DNA from: an uncultured Eubacteriales bacterium
GTDB lineage: Bacteria > Bacillota > Clostridia > Christensenellales > CAG-138
DNA length: 64,000 nucleotides
Reading direction: 5' to 3'
Assembly: GCA_900540495.1 (NCBI GenBank)
Contig: UQGA01000007.1
Span: 1 to 64,000 of the forward strand
Below the pieces are notes generated by a model. That model did no database searches and was not told where the DNA came from. It saw nothing but the letters and a program-made list of their open reading frames with translations. The position numbers and the translations under genes were made by a program. Numbering within the stretch: position 1 is the stretch's first letter; every line of letters starts with the position of its first letter. Positions 49,703 through 59,283 of this stretch are shown piece after piece.

Positions 49703-51315
49703 GGACCGTTCTGAAACGGGCGGCCTGTCTGCTGCTCTCTCTTTTGTTGCCTCTGACGGTCGCGCTTGCCGACGATGGGCAGGATGCAGCCGTTGAAAAG
49801 CTCGACCGCAGCGAGACGGTTTACGTGACGGCGACCGCATCCGGCGAAGTATCTTCCGTGCTGTCCAGCGTGTACATCGTGAACCCGGACGGGCGGGCGG
49901 AGATTTCCGACACCGCGCGGCTGACGGACGTCCACAACGTGCTGGCCAACGACAATCCGGTGCAATCGGGCGACACCTATACCTTCCATGCCGACGGCGA
50001 CGACGTCTGCTATCAGGGCGTTTCGACGGACGAACTTCCGTTTGCCATGCAGGTGACGTATGCGCTCGACGGGAAACCGATCGAACCGGAAGCTCTTGCC
50101 GGCAAAAGCGGGCGCGTCGATATCACGATCACCTATGAAAACCGTCTGCTCAACGACGTGACGTTGGGGGACGAGACGATCACGCTGTATACGCCGCTGA
50201 ACATCGTGACGATCATCGCGCTCAACGACGGGTTTTCCAACGTGCACTGCACCAACGCCCACATTCTCACGGATGCGGGCAGCGTCTCCGTCATCGGCAT
50301 GACGTTTCCCGGTCTTGCGCACAACCTCGACACCGAGGAAGAAGACGAGTTGAGCCCCAGCCTGTACTTCACGGCGGATGTGGAGAACTTTGAGCTGGAT
50401 TCGATCATGGCCGTCATCATGCCCGATCTGTTCGACTCGGACGACCTTGAGCGCATAGACGAGCTGCGCGACTTTGTGGACGGCGTGGATACGCTTGCCG
50501 ATGCGGCGGACGAACTCGCCTCGGGCGGCGCCAGCCTCTCCTATGGACTGGGCAAGCTGGCCGATGCGATGGAGGAGTTTTCCACCGGTCTGGATACCGC
50601 CGTGTCGGCCATGGACGATGGGTACGCGAGCGCCGCACAGAGCGTGCAGACCATGCAGCAGAGCCTGAATACGGCGCTCGACGGCGCAATTGCGGCCATC
50701 GACGGCATCCAGCTTTCCGGCGCTTCCACCGCAGCGGAAGCGGTTGTGGCGCAGCTCGCCGATCAGGACTTTACGCCGGAGCAGCTGGAGGCGGTAAAGA
50801 CGGTGGTAGCGGGCGTGTGGACCCAGCAAAATGCGGCGCTGACGGCGCAGCTTGGCGGGCTCAAGGCCATTCTGCAACAGCTCAAATCCGGCCTGTCCGG
50901 CCTTGGCAGCCTGCTTGCGTTTGGCGATGCGATCGACGGCATGCAGTTGCTGGCCGACGCCGCCGTGGAGATTGCCGACGGGCTTGCCAGCTCGGCCAGC
51001 GGCGCGCGCAGCCTGTCGAACGGACTCAAGGAATTCAACGAGGACGGGATGGGCGAGTTGCAGGAGAACACCGATGGCATTGCCCTTGCGCTCGACCGCA
51101 AGGACGCGATGCTGGATTTGGCCGAAGCGTATACCAGCTTTTCCGGCGATTCGAACGCTTCCTCCGGCTCCGTACGATTCATTGTGACGACGGACAGCAT
51201 TTATATGCCAAAGGTTTCACCCGCTCCTACGCCCGACCCTGACGCCGAGACGGAGGAGACCTCCGGTTTCTTCGCGCGGGTCTGGGATTGGATCACCGGC
51301 CTGTTCGGCGGTTGA
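49699..51315 (+). CDS. Exported helical protein with YhgE/Pip-like heptad segments
   Basis: 538 aa. A signal peptide (cleavage near ALA, residue 25) directs it outside. Beta-rich N-terminal half (about 30-240) with repeated ITY, ITLYTPLNI and FTADVENFEL strands. The C-terminal half is helical with Leu-x-x-Gly/Ala spacing (DELASGGASLSYGLGKLADAMEE, LASSASGARSLSNGLKEF), resembling the heptad region of YhgE/Pip-type proteins. A Pro-rich stretch and an amphipathic or hydrophobic end (FFARVWDWITGLFGG) follow. It is coupled to the 33-residue protein and so belongs to the ABC/FtsX operon. No function is assignable. Confidence 0.7.
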   Translation: MRTVLKRAACLLLSLLLPLTVALADDGQDAAVEKLDRSETVYVTATASGEVSSVLSSVYIVNPDGRAEISDTARLTDVHNVLANDNPVQSGDTYTFHADGDDVCYQGVSTDELPFAMQVTYALDGKPIEPEALAGKSGRVDITITYENRLLNDVTLGDETITLYTPLNIVTIIALNDGFSNVHCTNAHILTDAGSVSVIGMTFPGLAHNLDTEEEDELSPSLYFTADVENFELDSIMAVIMPDLFDSDDLERIDELRDFVDGVDTLADAADELASGGASLSYGLGKLADAMEEFSTGLDTAVSAMDDGYASAAQSVQTMQQSLNTALDGAIAAIDGIQLSGASTAAEAVVAQLADQDFTPEQLEAVKTVVAGVWTQQNAALTAQLGGLKAILQQLKSGLSGLGSLLAFGDAIDGMQLLADAAVEIADGLASSASGARSLSNGLKEFNEDGMGELQENTDGIALALDRKDAMLDLAEAYTSFSGDSNASSGSVRFIVTTDSIYMPKVSPAPTPDPDAETEETSGFFARVWDWITGLFGG

Positions 51316-51488
51316 GCGCCGTACGGGCGGCGGCAGGAAGGCGTAGAAAGCCACGGACGCATGGCTTGCCCGTGGATTTGCGCAGCCACGACGGCCGCGG
51401 ATGCGCGGCCTTGCCGGGCTTCGGCCAAGCGCCGCCGGGAGCGGAGCGCCCCCGGAAGCCTGCCGCAAGGGGCGGAGATGATTTGTGT

Positions 51489-51525
51489 CGGGCACGGTTG
51501 CCGTAACCGTGCCCGGCGTGTTTTT
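51489..51525 (+). terminator. Terminator of the ABC/FtsX operon
   Basis: Perfect 11-bp stem CGGGCACGGTT / AACCGTGCCCG with loop GCCGT, followed by GCGTGTTTTT. It lies about 175 nt after the last stop codon. Confidence 0.8.
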
Positions 51526-51870
51526 GGGGACGCTCATATCCAGCAGGTTCGGGCGCCCGATTGAAGCGATTGCACACCCCAAGCAAAACCGAAAAAACAC
51601 CCCTCCATACTTGGGTGGACAGCTCGGCCAAGCCATCCGGTCGAGAGCCTGCGGAGGGAAAATAGTCGCCGCCGCAACCATATTTGCGGCAGCCGCCGCA
51701 TCGGGACGCGTTCCCTGTGGGTTGCGGCAGGGCGGGGCAGAACAGGGGCAAAAGCAGGGGCTCTTCCGGTATGAGCCGCGTTTCCGAGCATTGCAGGCCC
51801 CTGGGACCGGATTGGTCGAAAATGCAAAATATGCGGTACCGTTTTTTCACATTTTCTTCGTATTTGGCGA
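51526..51870 (+). other. Intergenic stretch without a recognisable gene
   Basis: About 345 nt between the operon terminator and the groESL promoter. Open frames exist on both strands but none combines a start codon, a ribosome binding site and a plausible protein. Short inverted GC-rich segments are present (for example TTGCGGC / GCCGCAA), but I recognise no known RNA family. Confidence 0.5.
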
Positions 51871-51899
51871 TTGACTTCATGGGGATCGCTGGGTATAAT
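51871..51899 (+). promoter_or_regulatory. SigA promoter of groESL
   Basis: TTGACT, a 17-nt spacer and TATAAT. The predicted start lies at the left edge of the CIRCE element. Confidence 0.92.
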
Positions 51900-51903
51900 A
51901 GGT

Positions 51904-51930
51904 TTAGCACTCAACAAAAGAGAGTGCTAA
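51904..51930 (+). promoter_or_regulatory. CIRCE operator (HrcA site)
   Basis: TTAGCACTC-N9-GAGTGCTAA, a perfect CIRCE inverted repeat, placed at the transcription start. It indicates repression of groESL by HrcA and induction by heat shock. Confidence 0.98.
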
Positions 51931-51972
51931 CAACATCAAGTTTTATGTATCAAACACAGGAGGACTTGTTCT

Positions 51973-52257
51973 ATGAAACTCAAACCGTTGGCTGATCGCG
52001 TGGTCATCAAGAGCCTCGAAAACGAAGAGGTCGTCAAGGGCGGCATCATCCTGCCCGGCAGCGCCAAGGAAAAGCCGCAGATGGCGGAGGTCGTCGCGGT
52101 CGGACCCGGCGGCGTGGTGGACGGCAAGGAGGTCTCCATGTATGTGAACGTGGGCGACCGGGTGATCTATTCGAAGTACGCCGGCACGGAGGTCAAGCTG
52201 GACGACGTGGAGTATATCGTCGTGCGGCAGAACGATATACTGGCCATTGTGGAATAA
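51973..52257 (+). CDS. groES: Co-chaperonin GroES
   Basis: 94 aa heptameric lid of the GroEL chamber. It has the typical MKLKPLADRVVIK start, the mobile loop EEVVKGGIILPGSAKEKPQ and GDRVIYSKYAGTEVKLD. ATG 51973 follows AGGAGG. groEL starts 20 nt downstream. Confidence 0.98.
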   Translation: MKLKPLADRVVIKSLENEEVVKGGIILPGSAKEKPQMAEVVAVGPGGVVDGKEVSMYVNVGDRVIYSKYAGTEVKLDDVEYIVVRQNDILAIVE

Positions 52258-52277
52258 CAGCAAGGAGGATTTGACTT

Positions 52278-53906
<1,629 letters not shown>

Positions 53907-53930
53907 GGAACGGACCGTTTTTGCGGGAAT

Positions 53931-53968
53931 GCGCGGGCGCGGCAGGAATGCCGCGCCCGCGCTTGTTT
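53931..53968 (+). terminator. Terminator of groESL
   Basis: Perfect 14-bp stem GCGCGGGCGCGGCA / TGCCGCGCCCGCGC with loop GGAA, followed by TTGTTT. Confidence 0.85.
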
Positions 53969-54020
53969 GTCCTGCCGCCCGCGTGGCCGGCGCAAGACGG
54001 CCGGCAAACACGCCCCGCCG

Positions 54021-54833
54021 TCATGTCTCCGGCGGCAACAGATCGACTGCGACCAGCTCCGGCCGGTTCCAAACGCGCGGCAGGATCCTTTGGGAAAGAC
54101 CGCGGCTGACGACCATGCGCGTGCCGCCGCCAAGGTCGTACAGACCGCCGGCATAGGCCGGAAAGATCCCCTGGTTTGGCGCATACAACCCGTTGAACAG
54201 ACCGGGGATGCGCACCTGCCCGCCATGCGCATGCCCGGCGAGCACGAGGTCGAAACCGGCTGCGCGATAGGCGCTCACCCGCTCCGGCCGGTGTGTGAGA
54301 AGGATGGTGAAAGCGCCCGGCGCCGCTGTAGCGCGACCGTGCAGAAGCTGCTCGCGCCAGAGATCGGTTTTCCCGCGTGGACGGGGAAAGGCGATGGGAT
54401 CGTCCACGCCGCACAGCGCGAGGCGCTGGCGGCCGCAGCGCACGGTTATCGCATCGCCGTCAAGCACGGCGACGCCGCATGCTGCAACATCGCGCTTGAT
54501 GGCCTCCAGCCTGCCGGTATGCACCTCGTGGTTGCCGGTCACATAAAAGCTCGGGTATGCCGCCCCCAGCCGTTCCAGGAGCGTCCAGGCCGGCGCTTCC
54601 GGCAACACGTCGTCCACGAGGTCGCCCGGCAACAGCACCAACTGCGGTGCAAGCGCGGCCAAAGCCTCCAGCAGCTCCGCCTGGCCGTCGCCATATTGCG
54701 CGCCGTGCAGGTCGGCGATGACCGCAAGGCGCACCGGAGCGGCCAGACGGACGTCGCGGACGTCATAGCGCACCGTGGCGAGGCGGCAGGAAAGCGGACC
54801 GGCCGCGGGTAGGTTCCAGTGCAGATGCTTCAT
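54021..54833 (-). CDS. Metallophosphoesterase (YkuE-like)
   Basis: 270 aa calcineurin-like phosphoesterase with a two-metal site. Motifs are IADLHGAQYGDGQ, LPGDLVDD, TGNHEVHTG, LTHRPE and GHAHGGQ, in canonical order. The close fit to YkuE-type enzymes (cell-wall- or lipid-related phosphodiesterases) is general, and the substrate is unknown. There is no obvious signal peptide or anchor. ATG 54833 has no ribosome binding site, and a promoter places the transcript start at the ATG (see separate entry). Confidence 0.88.
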   Translation of the reverse strand: MKHLHWNLPAAGPLSCRLATVRYDVRDVRLAAPVRLAVIADLHGAQYGDGQAELLEALAALAPQLVLLPGDLVDDVLPEAPAWTLLERLGAAYPSFYVTGNHEVHTGRLEAIKRDVAACGVAVLDGDAITVRCGRQRLALCGVDDPIAFPRPRGKTDLWREQLLHGRATAAPGAFTILLTHRPERVSAYRAAGFDLVLAGHAHGGQVRIPGLFNGLYAPNQGIFPAYAGGLYDLGGGTRMVVSRGLSQRILPRVWNRPELVAVDLLPPET

Positions 54834-54839
54834 AGCGGC

Positions 54840-54869
54840 AGTATAGCATAGATGGAGTCCGGCTGCCAA
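54840..54869 (-). promoter_or_regulatory. Promoter with predicted leaderless start of the phosphoesterase gene
   Basis: On the minus strand TTGGCA (54869-54864), an 18-nt spacer and TGC-TATACT, with the -10 ending 6 nt before the ATG. Initiation at the usual distance falls on the start codon. Confidence 0.65.
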
Positions 54870-54884
54870 CCCGGCGCTGCGCGG

Positions 54885-54924
54885 GAAAACAACGCCCCGT
54901 TCGCGCGAGAGCGAACGGGGCGTT
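54885..54924 (-). terminator. Terminator of the marR-ABC operon
   Basis: Perfect 14-bp stem AACGCCCCGTTCGC / GCGAACGGGGCGTT with a 6-nt loop. On the minus strand it is followed by GTTTTC. It lies 55 nt past the second ABC stop. Confidence 0.85.
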
Positions 54925-54979
54925 TGCCGTCCTGAGACCGGCGCCTGCCGGAATGCCGGAGTGGGCGCGACGGGGCGTT

Positions 54980-56866
54980 TCAGCTGAGCTCGAACATGCC
55001 CATATAGAGCTGGTAGTATTTCCCCTTCTGTTCCAGCAGATCGTCGTGGTCGCCGCGCTCGATAATCTGTCCGTGCTCAAGCACCATGATCGCGTTGGAA
55101 TTGCGCACGGTGGAGAGACGGTGGGCGATGACGAACACGGTGCGCCCGGCCATCAAACGGTCCATGCCCATTTCGATCAGCCGTTCGGTACGCGTGTCGA
55201 TGGAGCTGGTCGCCTCGTCGAGGATCAGCACCGGCGCATTGGCGACCGCGGCGCGCGCGATGGCAAGCAGTTGCCGCTGCCCCTGCGAGAGGTTGGCGCC
55301 GTCGCCTGTGAGCACCGTGTCATAGCCCTGCGGCAGATGGGTGATGAAGAAATGCGCGTTGGCCAGCTTGGCCGCCGCCTCGATCTCTTCGTCCGTGGCG
55401 TGCAGGTTGCCGTAACGGATGTTGTCGCGTACGGTGCCGGTAAACAGGTGCGTGTCCTGCAACACCATCGACAGGGAGCGGCGCAGGTCGCTCTTGCGAA
55501 TATCCTTGACGTCGATCCCGTCGTACGTAATGCGGCCATGCTGCACGTCGTAAAAGCGGTTGATGAGGTTTGTGATGGTCGTCTTGCCAGCGCCGGTCGA
55601 GCCGACAAACGCAATCTTCTGCCCCGGTTTTGCATAGAGCGAGACATCGCGCAGGACGTCGTGCCCCTCCTCATAGGCAAAGGTCACGTGGTCAAAGCGC
55701 ACGTCGCCGCGCAGCTCGACCAGACGGAACCCGCCGGGCTCACCGGCGTCCGGCACCTTCCAGGCCCACAGGCCCGTATAGTGGTCGGTTTCAAGGAGCA
55801 TGCCGTCCTCGCCACGCTGCGCATACACCATTGTGACATTGCCGTCGTCGATCTCCGGCGTACCGTCTATCAGCTCAAAAATGCGCTCGGCACCGGCCAG
55901 TGCGTTGAGAAGGCTGTTGAACTGCTGTGAAATCTGCGTCAGCGGGTTGGTGAACTGGCGCGTATACTGCAGGAACGCGGCGATGGTGCCGATGTCCATC
56001 ATGCCGGAAATGGCGAGACCGGCGCCGGCCGCAGCGGAGACGGCGTACAGCACATAGCTCAGGTTGCCCATGATGGGCATGAGGATCATTGCAAACGTCA
56101 TGGCCGCCGTAGAGTCGCGCCGCAGGCCCTCCGCGAGTACGCTGAAGTCGGCCTCCACCTTTTCCTCATGGCAGAAGACCTTGACCTCGCGCTGCCCCTC
56201 GATCATCTCTTCCGCATAGCCGTTGGCGGCGGCGAGCGCGGCCTGGCGGCGGGCAAAGAAGTGCGACGAGCGCTTGCCGATGAACTTCACGATGACGAGC
56301 ATCAGCACGAACATTACGAGCACGATCAGCGTCAGCAGCGGGGTGAGGATGAACATCATCGTCAGCACGCCGATGACGGAGATCGTGGATACGATCAGCT
56401 GCGGCAGGCCCTGCCCGAGCATCTCGCGCATGGCGTCGGTGTCGTTGGTGAAGCGGCTCATGATCTCGCCGTGCGTGCGCGTGTCAAAGTATTTCAGCGG
56501 CAGCGCCTGGAGCCGTTCGAACATCTCGCAGCGCACGGTCTTGAGGATGCCGGTGGCCACGTTGATCAGCAGCCGGTTGCCCACGAATGTGCCCAGCGCG
56601 CCCAGCACATAGATGCCCGCGAGCGCGAGCACCGTGCCCAGCACGGGCAGCATGGAGGAGCCGCCCTGCTCGAACAGCGCCGCGATCTGGTTGAACAGGG
56701 GCTTGAGCAGATAGGTGCCCAGTACGCTCGCGGCGGAGGAGATGATGAGGCTCGGGATGATGATGGCGAGCAGGCCGCTGTATTTGCCGAGGTAGCGCAT
56801 GAGGCGCAGGAAGGTGTGCTTCGCGTTTTTCGGCTTTGCAAATGCGTGACGTTGCGGACCAGGCAT
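54980..56866 (-). CDS. Heterodimeric ABC exporter subunit B (canonical ATP site)
   Basis: 628 aa, fused membrane (six helices, about 30-330) and nucleotide-binding domains of the multidrug/lipid exporter type. Walker A GSTGAGKTT, signature NLSQGQRQLL, Walker B VLILDEATSSID with the catalytic Glu, and the H loop in VIAHRLSTV are canonical. An extra hydrophilic insert of about 35 residues precedes the nucleotide-binding domain. ATG 56866 follows the stop codon of the partner gene by one base, so the two are coupled. Confidence 0.92.
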   Translation of the reverse strand: MPGPQRHAFAKPKNAKHTFLRLMRYLGKYSGLLAIIIPSLIISSAASVLGTYLLKPLFNQIAALFEQGGSSMLPVLGTVLALAGIYVLGALGTFVGNRLLINVATGILKTVRCEMFERLQALPLKYFDTRTHGEIMSRFTNDTDAMREMLGQGLPQLIVSTISVIGVLTMMFILTPLLTLIVLVMFVLMLVIVKFIGKRSSHFFARRQAALAAANGYAEEMIEGQREVKVFCHEEKVEADFSVLAEGLRRDSTAAMTFAMILMPIMGNLSYVLYAVSAAAGAGLAISGMMDIGTIAAFLQYTRQFTNPLTQISQQFNSLLNALAGAERIFELIDGTPEIDDGNVTMVYAQRGEDGMLLETDHYTGLWAWKVPDAGEPGGFRLVELRGDVRFDHVTFAYEEGHDVLRDVSLYAKPGQKIAFVGSTGAGKTTITNLINRFYDVQHGRITYDGIDVKDIRKSDLRRSLSMVLQDTHLFTGTVRDNIRYGNLHATDEEIEAAAKLANAHFFITHLPQGYDTVLTGDGANLSQGQRQLLAIARAAVANAPVLILDEATSSIDTRTERLIEMGMDRLMAGRTVFVIAHRLSTVRNSNAIMVLEHGQIIERGDHDDLLEQKGKYYQLYMGMFELS

Positions 56867-56867
56867 G

Positions 56868-58595
56868 TTATGCCACCCCCTTCTGCTGCGAATGGTAGAC
56901 TTCCTGATAGATCTGATTTGTGGCGAGCAGCTCGTCGTGCGTGCCCACCGCGTCGATCTCGCCGTCGTGCATGACGATGATGCGATCCGCATCCATGACG
57001 GATGTGATGCGCTGCGCGATGATGAGCTTGGTCGTATCCGCCAACTGCGTGCGGAACGCATGGCGGATGGCCGCGTCGGTCGCGGTATCCACGGCGGAGG
57101 TCGAGTCATCAAGAATCAGGATCTTCGGGGATTTTAGCAGTGCGCGCGCGATGCAAAGCCGCTGCTTCTGACCGCCGGATACGTTCACACCGCCCTGCCC
57201 GAGCACGGTGTCGTATCCATCCGGGAAACTCATGATAAAGTCATGCGCAGCGGCGGCACGACAGGCAGCCTCGATCTGCGCGTCCGTTGCGTTCTGGTTG
57301 CCCCAGCGCAGGTTGTCGCGGATCGTGCCGGAGAAGAGCACGTTCTTTTGCAGCACCATGCCAACGTCGCCGCGCAGGGATTCGATCTTATAATCGCGCA
57401 CGTCGCGCCCGCCAACGAGCACCTGGCCGGAAAGCACGTCGTACAGCCGCGGGATCAGCTGCACCAGCGTGGTCTTGGCCGAACCGGAACCGCCGATGAT
57501 GCCGATGACCTCGCCGGAGCGGATGGACAGGTTGATGTGCGAGAGCACGAGGTTGTTCGGGTCGTCCGAATAGGAGAAACACACATCGCGGAACTCGATG
57601 CTGCCGTCCTCGGGCACGACGTCCGCGCTCTCCGGCCCGTCCTTGATGACCGGCACCTCGGTGAGCACTTCATAGATGCGCTTGGCGGAGGCCGAGGAGA
57701 GCACGAAGTTGACAAACGCCATCGTGATCATCATCAGCGACATGAGGATCTGCGAGATGTACGCGATGAAGCTCATCAGGTCGCCCGCGGCCAGCTGCCC
57801 GTCGATCACGTGCCCGCCGCCGAGCCAGATAACCGCGATGATGCACGCGTACATGGTGATCTGCATCAGCGGCGAGGAGATGACCAGCAGCCGCTCGGCG
57901 CGCTTTTGCGCCTGCTTGACCGCTTCCGCGCTGCGGTTGAACTTGTCGATCTCGTAATCCTCGCGCACGAACGCCTTCACCACGCGGATGGCGATCAGGT
58001 TCTCCTGCGCGTCGGCGTTCATCTGGTCGTATTTTTTCAGCATATCGTTGAAGCGGGGATACGCCATGCGCGAGATCACCGCCATCGCGATGCCGAGGAA
58101 CGGGATGGCCGCAAACATGATCAGCGACAGCCGCGGGCTGATGTGGAAGGCCATGATCGTCGCCAGCACCAGCATCAGCGGCGAGCGCGCCATCAGCCGG
58201 ATCATCATCTGGAACGACTGCTGCACGTTGGTGATGTCGTTGGTCAGGCGCGTCACAAGCGAGGCGGTGGAGAACTTGTCGATGTTCTTGGCGGAGAACG
58301 CCTCCACGCAGCCAAACAGCGCCAGGCGCAGGTTCTTGGCCGCGCCGTTGCTGGAATAGACCGCAAAGCGCGCGCCGAGCGCGCCAAAGAGCAGCGCGCC
58401 CATCGCCATCAACACCATGAGCCCGCCGGTGCGCAGCACATAGGGCAGATCCTTGTTCGGGATACCGATGTCGATGATGTCCGCCATGAACAGGGGGATG
58501 AACACCTCCAGGACGACTTCGGCTGCAACGGTGAGCGGCGTGAGGATCGTTGTGTGCCAGTACCCGCGTACATAGCTGAACAGTTTTTTAATCAT
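56868..58595 (-). CDS. Heterodimeric ABC exporter subunit A (degenerate ATP site)
   Basis: 575 aa, same domain order as subunit B. Walker A is GGSGSAKTT and the signature NVSGGQKQRL. After Walker B the catalytic Glu is replaced by Asp (ILDDSTSAVD), and the H-loop His by Gln (IIAQRITSV). This asymmetry is typical of heterodimeric exporters such as BmrCD and EfrCD, where one site is catalytically weak. ATG 58595 overlaps the marR stop (ATGA) and follows AAGGAG by 7 nt. Confidence 0.92.
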   Translation of the reverse strand: MIKKLFSYVRGYWHTTILTPLTVAAEVVLEVFIPLFMADIIDIGIPNKDLPYVLRTGGLMVLMAMGALLFGALGARFAVYSSNGAAKNLRLALFGCVEAFSAKNIDKFSTASLVTRLTNDITNVQQSFQMMIRLMARSPLMLVLATIMAFHISPRLSLIMFAAIPFLGIAMAVISRMAYPRFNDMLKKYDQMNADAQENLIAIRVVKAFVREDYEIDKFNRSAEAVKQAQKRAERLLVISSPLMQITMYACIIAVIWLGGGHVIDGQLAAGDLMSFIAYISQILMSLMMITMAFVNFVLSSASAKRIYEVLTEVPVIKDGPESADVVPEDGSIEFRDVCFSYSDDPNNLVLSHINLSIRSGEVIGIIGGSGSAKTTLVQLIPRLYDVLSGQVLVGGRDVRDYKIESLRGDVGMVLQKNVLFSGTIRDNLRWGNQNATDAQIEAACRAAAAHDFIMSFPDGYDTVLGQGGVNVSGGQKQRLCIARALLKSPKILILDDSTSAVDTATDAAIRHAFRTQLADTTKLIIAQRITSVMDADRIIVMHDGEIDAVGTHDELLATNQIYQEVYHSQQKGVA

Positions 58596-59074
58596 GCATT
58601 TTCTCCTTCCCTGGGGTGCTTGCATTCTCGCCACGGGGGCATGGATGGGATAGTGCCGCCGTTGAGATTGGCAATCATCCGGCCGAGCAGATCGGCAAAC
58701 TGTCGCAAATCCGCCTCCGAAAGACCGCGGAGCATCTCCGCATTGAGCAGGTCAAAACTGCGGCGGTATTCCTCCGCAAGTGTAACACCGCTCTTTGTGG
58801 CGTAAAGGCGATTGCAGCGCAGATTGTCCTCGTCCACCCGCTTTTCGATCAGCCCGGCCCGTTGCAGCCGCTTGGTGGACTGCGCGATGGAGGCCGGCGA
58901 GACCATCAGCCTGCATGCAAGCTGGTGCTGTGTGCAGCCAGGTGAAGCGATGAGGCACTCGAGCACGGGGAGCTGGCCGTCGTATAGCCCGCAGCCGCTG
59001 GTATGCTCGCGCAGGCGCTTGCCGCGCAGCACGTTCAGCGTAATCATCCGGCCGATGACTTCCCAACTGTTCAT
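58592..59074 (-). CDS. MarR-family transcriptional regulator
   Basis: 160 aa winged-helix regulator. The recognition helix region is QHQLACRLMVSPASIAQSTKRLQRAGLIEKRVDEDNLR, followed by the wing and a C-terminal dimerisation helix. First gene of an operon with the two exporter subunits, overlapping the first by 4 nt. A palindromic site between promoter and gene makes autorepression, relieved by an exporter substrate, the simplest model. GGAAGGAGGG precedes the ATG by 7 nt. Confidence 0.92.
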   Translation of the reverse strand: MNSWEVIGRMITLNVLRGKRLREHTSGCGLYDGQLPVLECLIASPGCTQHQLACRLMVSPASIAQSTKRLQRAGLIEKRVDEDNLRCNRLYATKSGVTLAEEYRRSFDLLNAEMLRGLSEADLRQFADLLGRMIANLNGGTIPSMPPWRECKHPREGENA

Positions 59075-59092
59075 GCCGTACCCTCCTTCCGA

Positions 59093-59114
59093 TTGATAAC
59101 CGCTTAACTATCAA
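59093..59114 (-). promoter_or_regulatory. Probable MarR operator
   Basis: Inverted repeat TTGATA-N10-TATCAA, whose inner part on the minus strand reads GTTAAGCGGT, within the common ATAGTTAA-type pattern of MarR sites. It lies at about +2 to +23 of the predicted transcript. Confidence 0.65.
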
Positions 59115-59122
59115 ACTTGACC

Positions 59123-59151
59123 ATCATAGCAGGTGCGGCAGGATCTGTCAA
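59123..59151 (-). promoter_or_regulatory. SigA promoter of the marR-ABC operon
   Basis: On the minus strand TTGACA (59151-59146), a 17-nt spacer and TATGAT with a TGC extended -10. Confidence 0.9.
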
Positions 59152-59179
59152 GGGAATTCCGGATTTCCCACAAAATGAA

Positions 59180-59208
59180 TTGTACAATGGCCGCCGGCAT
59201 GGTAAAAT
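59180..59208 (+). promoter_or_regulatory. Promoter of hflX
   Basis: TTGTAC (a weak -35), a 17-nt spacer and TAAAAT with a TGG extended -10. It predicts a leader of about 70 nt. Confidence 0.6.
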
Positions 59209-59283
59209 ACTAAAACAACGCGCCTGCGCGCGGCGGATGCGGCGCGCGGGGCGAGAACGGGCGCACAAGAGACAAACGGAGAT

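Noticed and set aside
51526..51870. SRP RNA, tmRNA or RNase P RNA in the gap before groESL
   Set aside because: None of the conserved core sequences of these RNAs is present on either strand.
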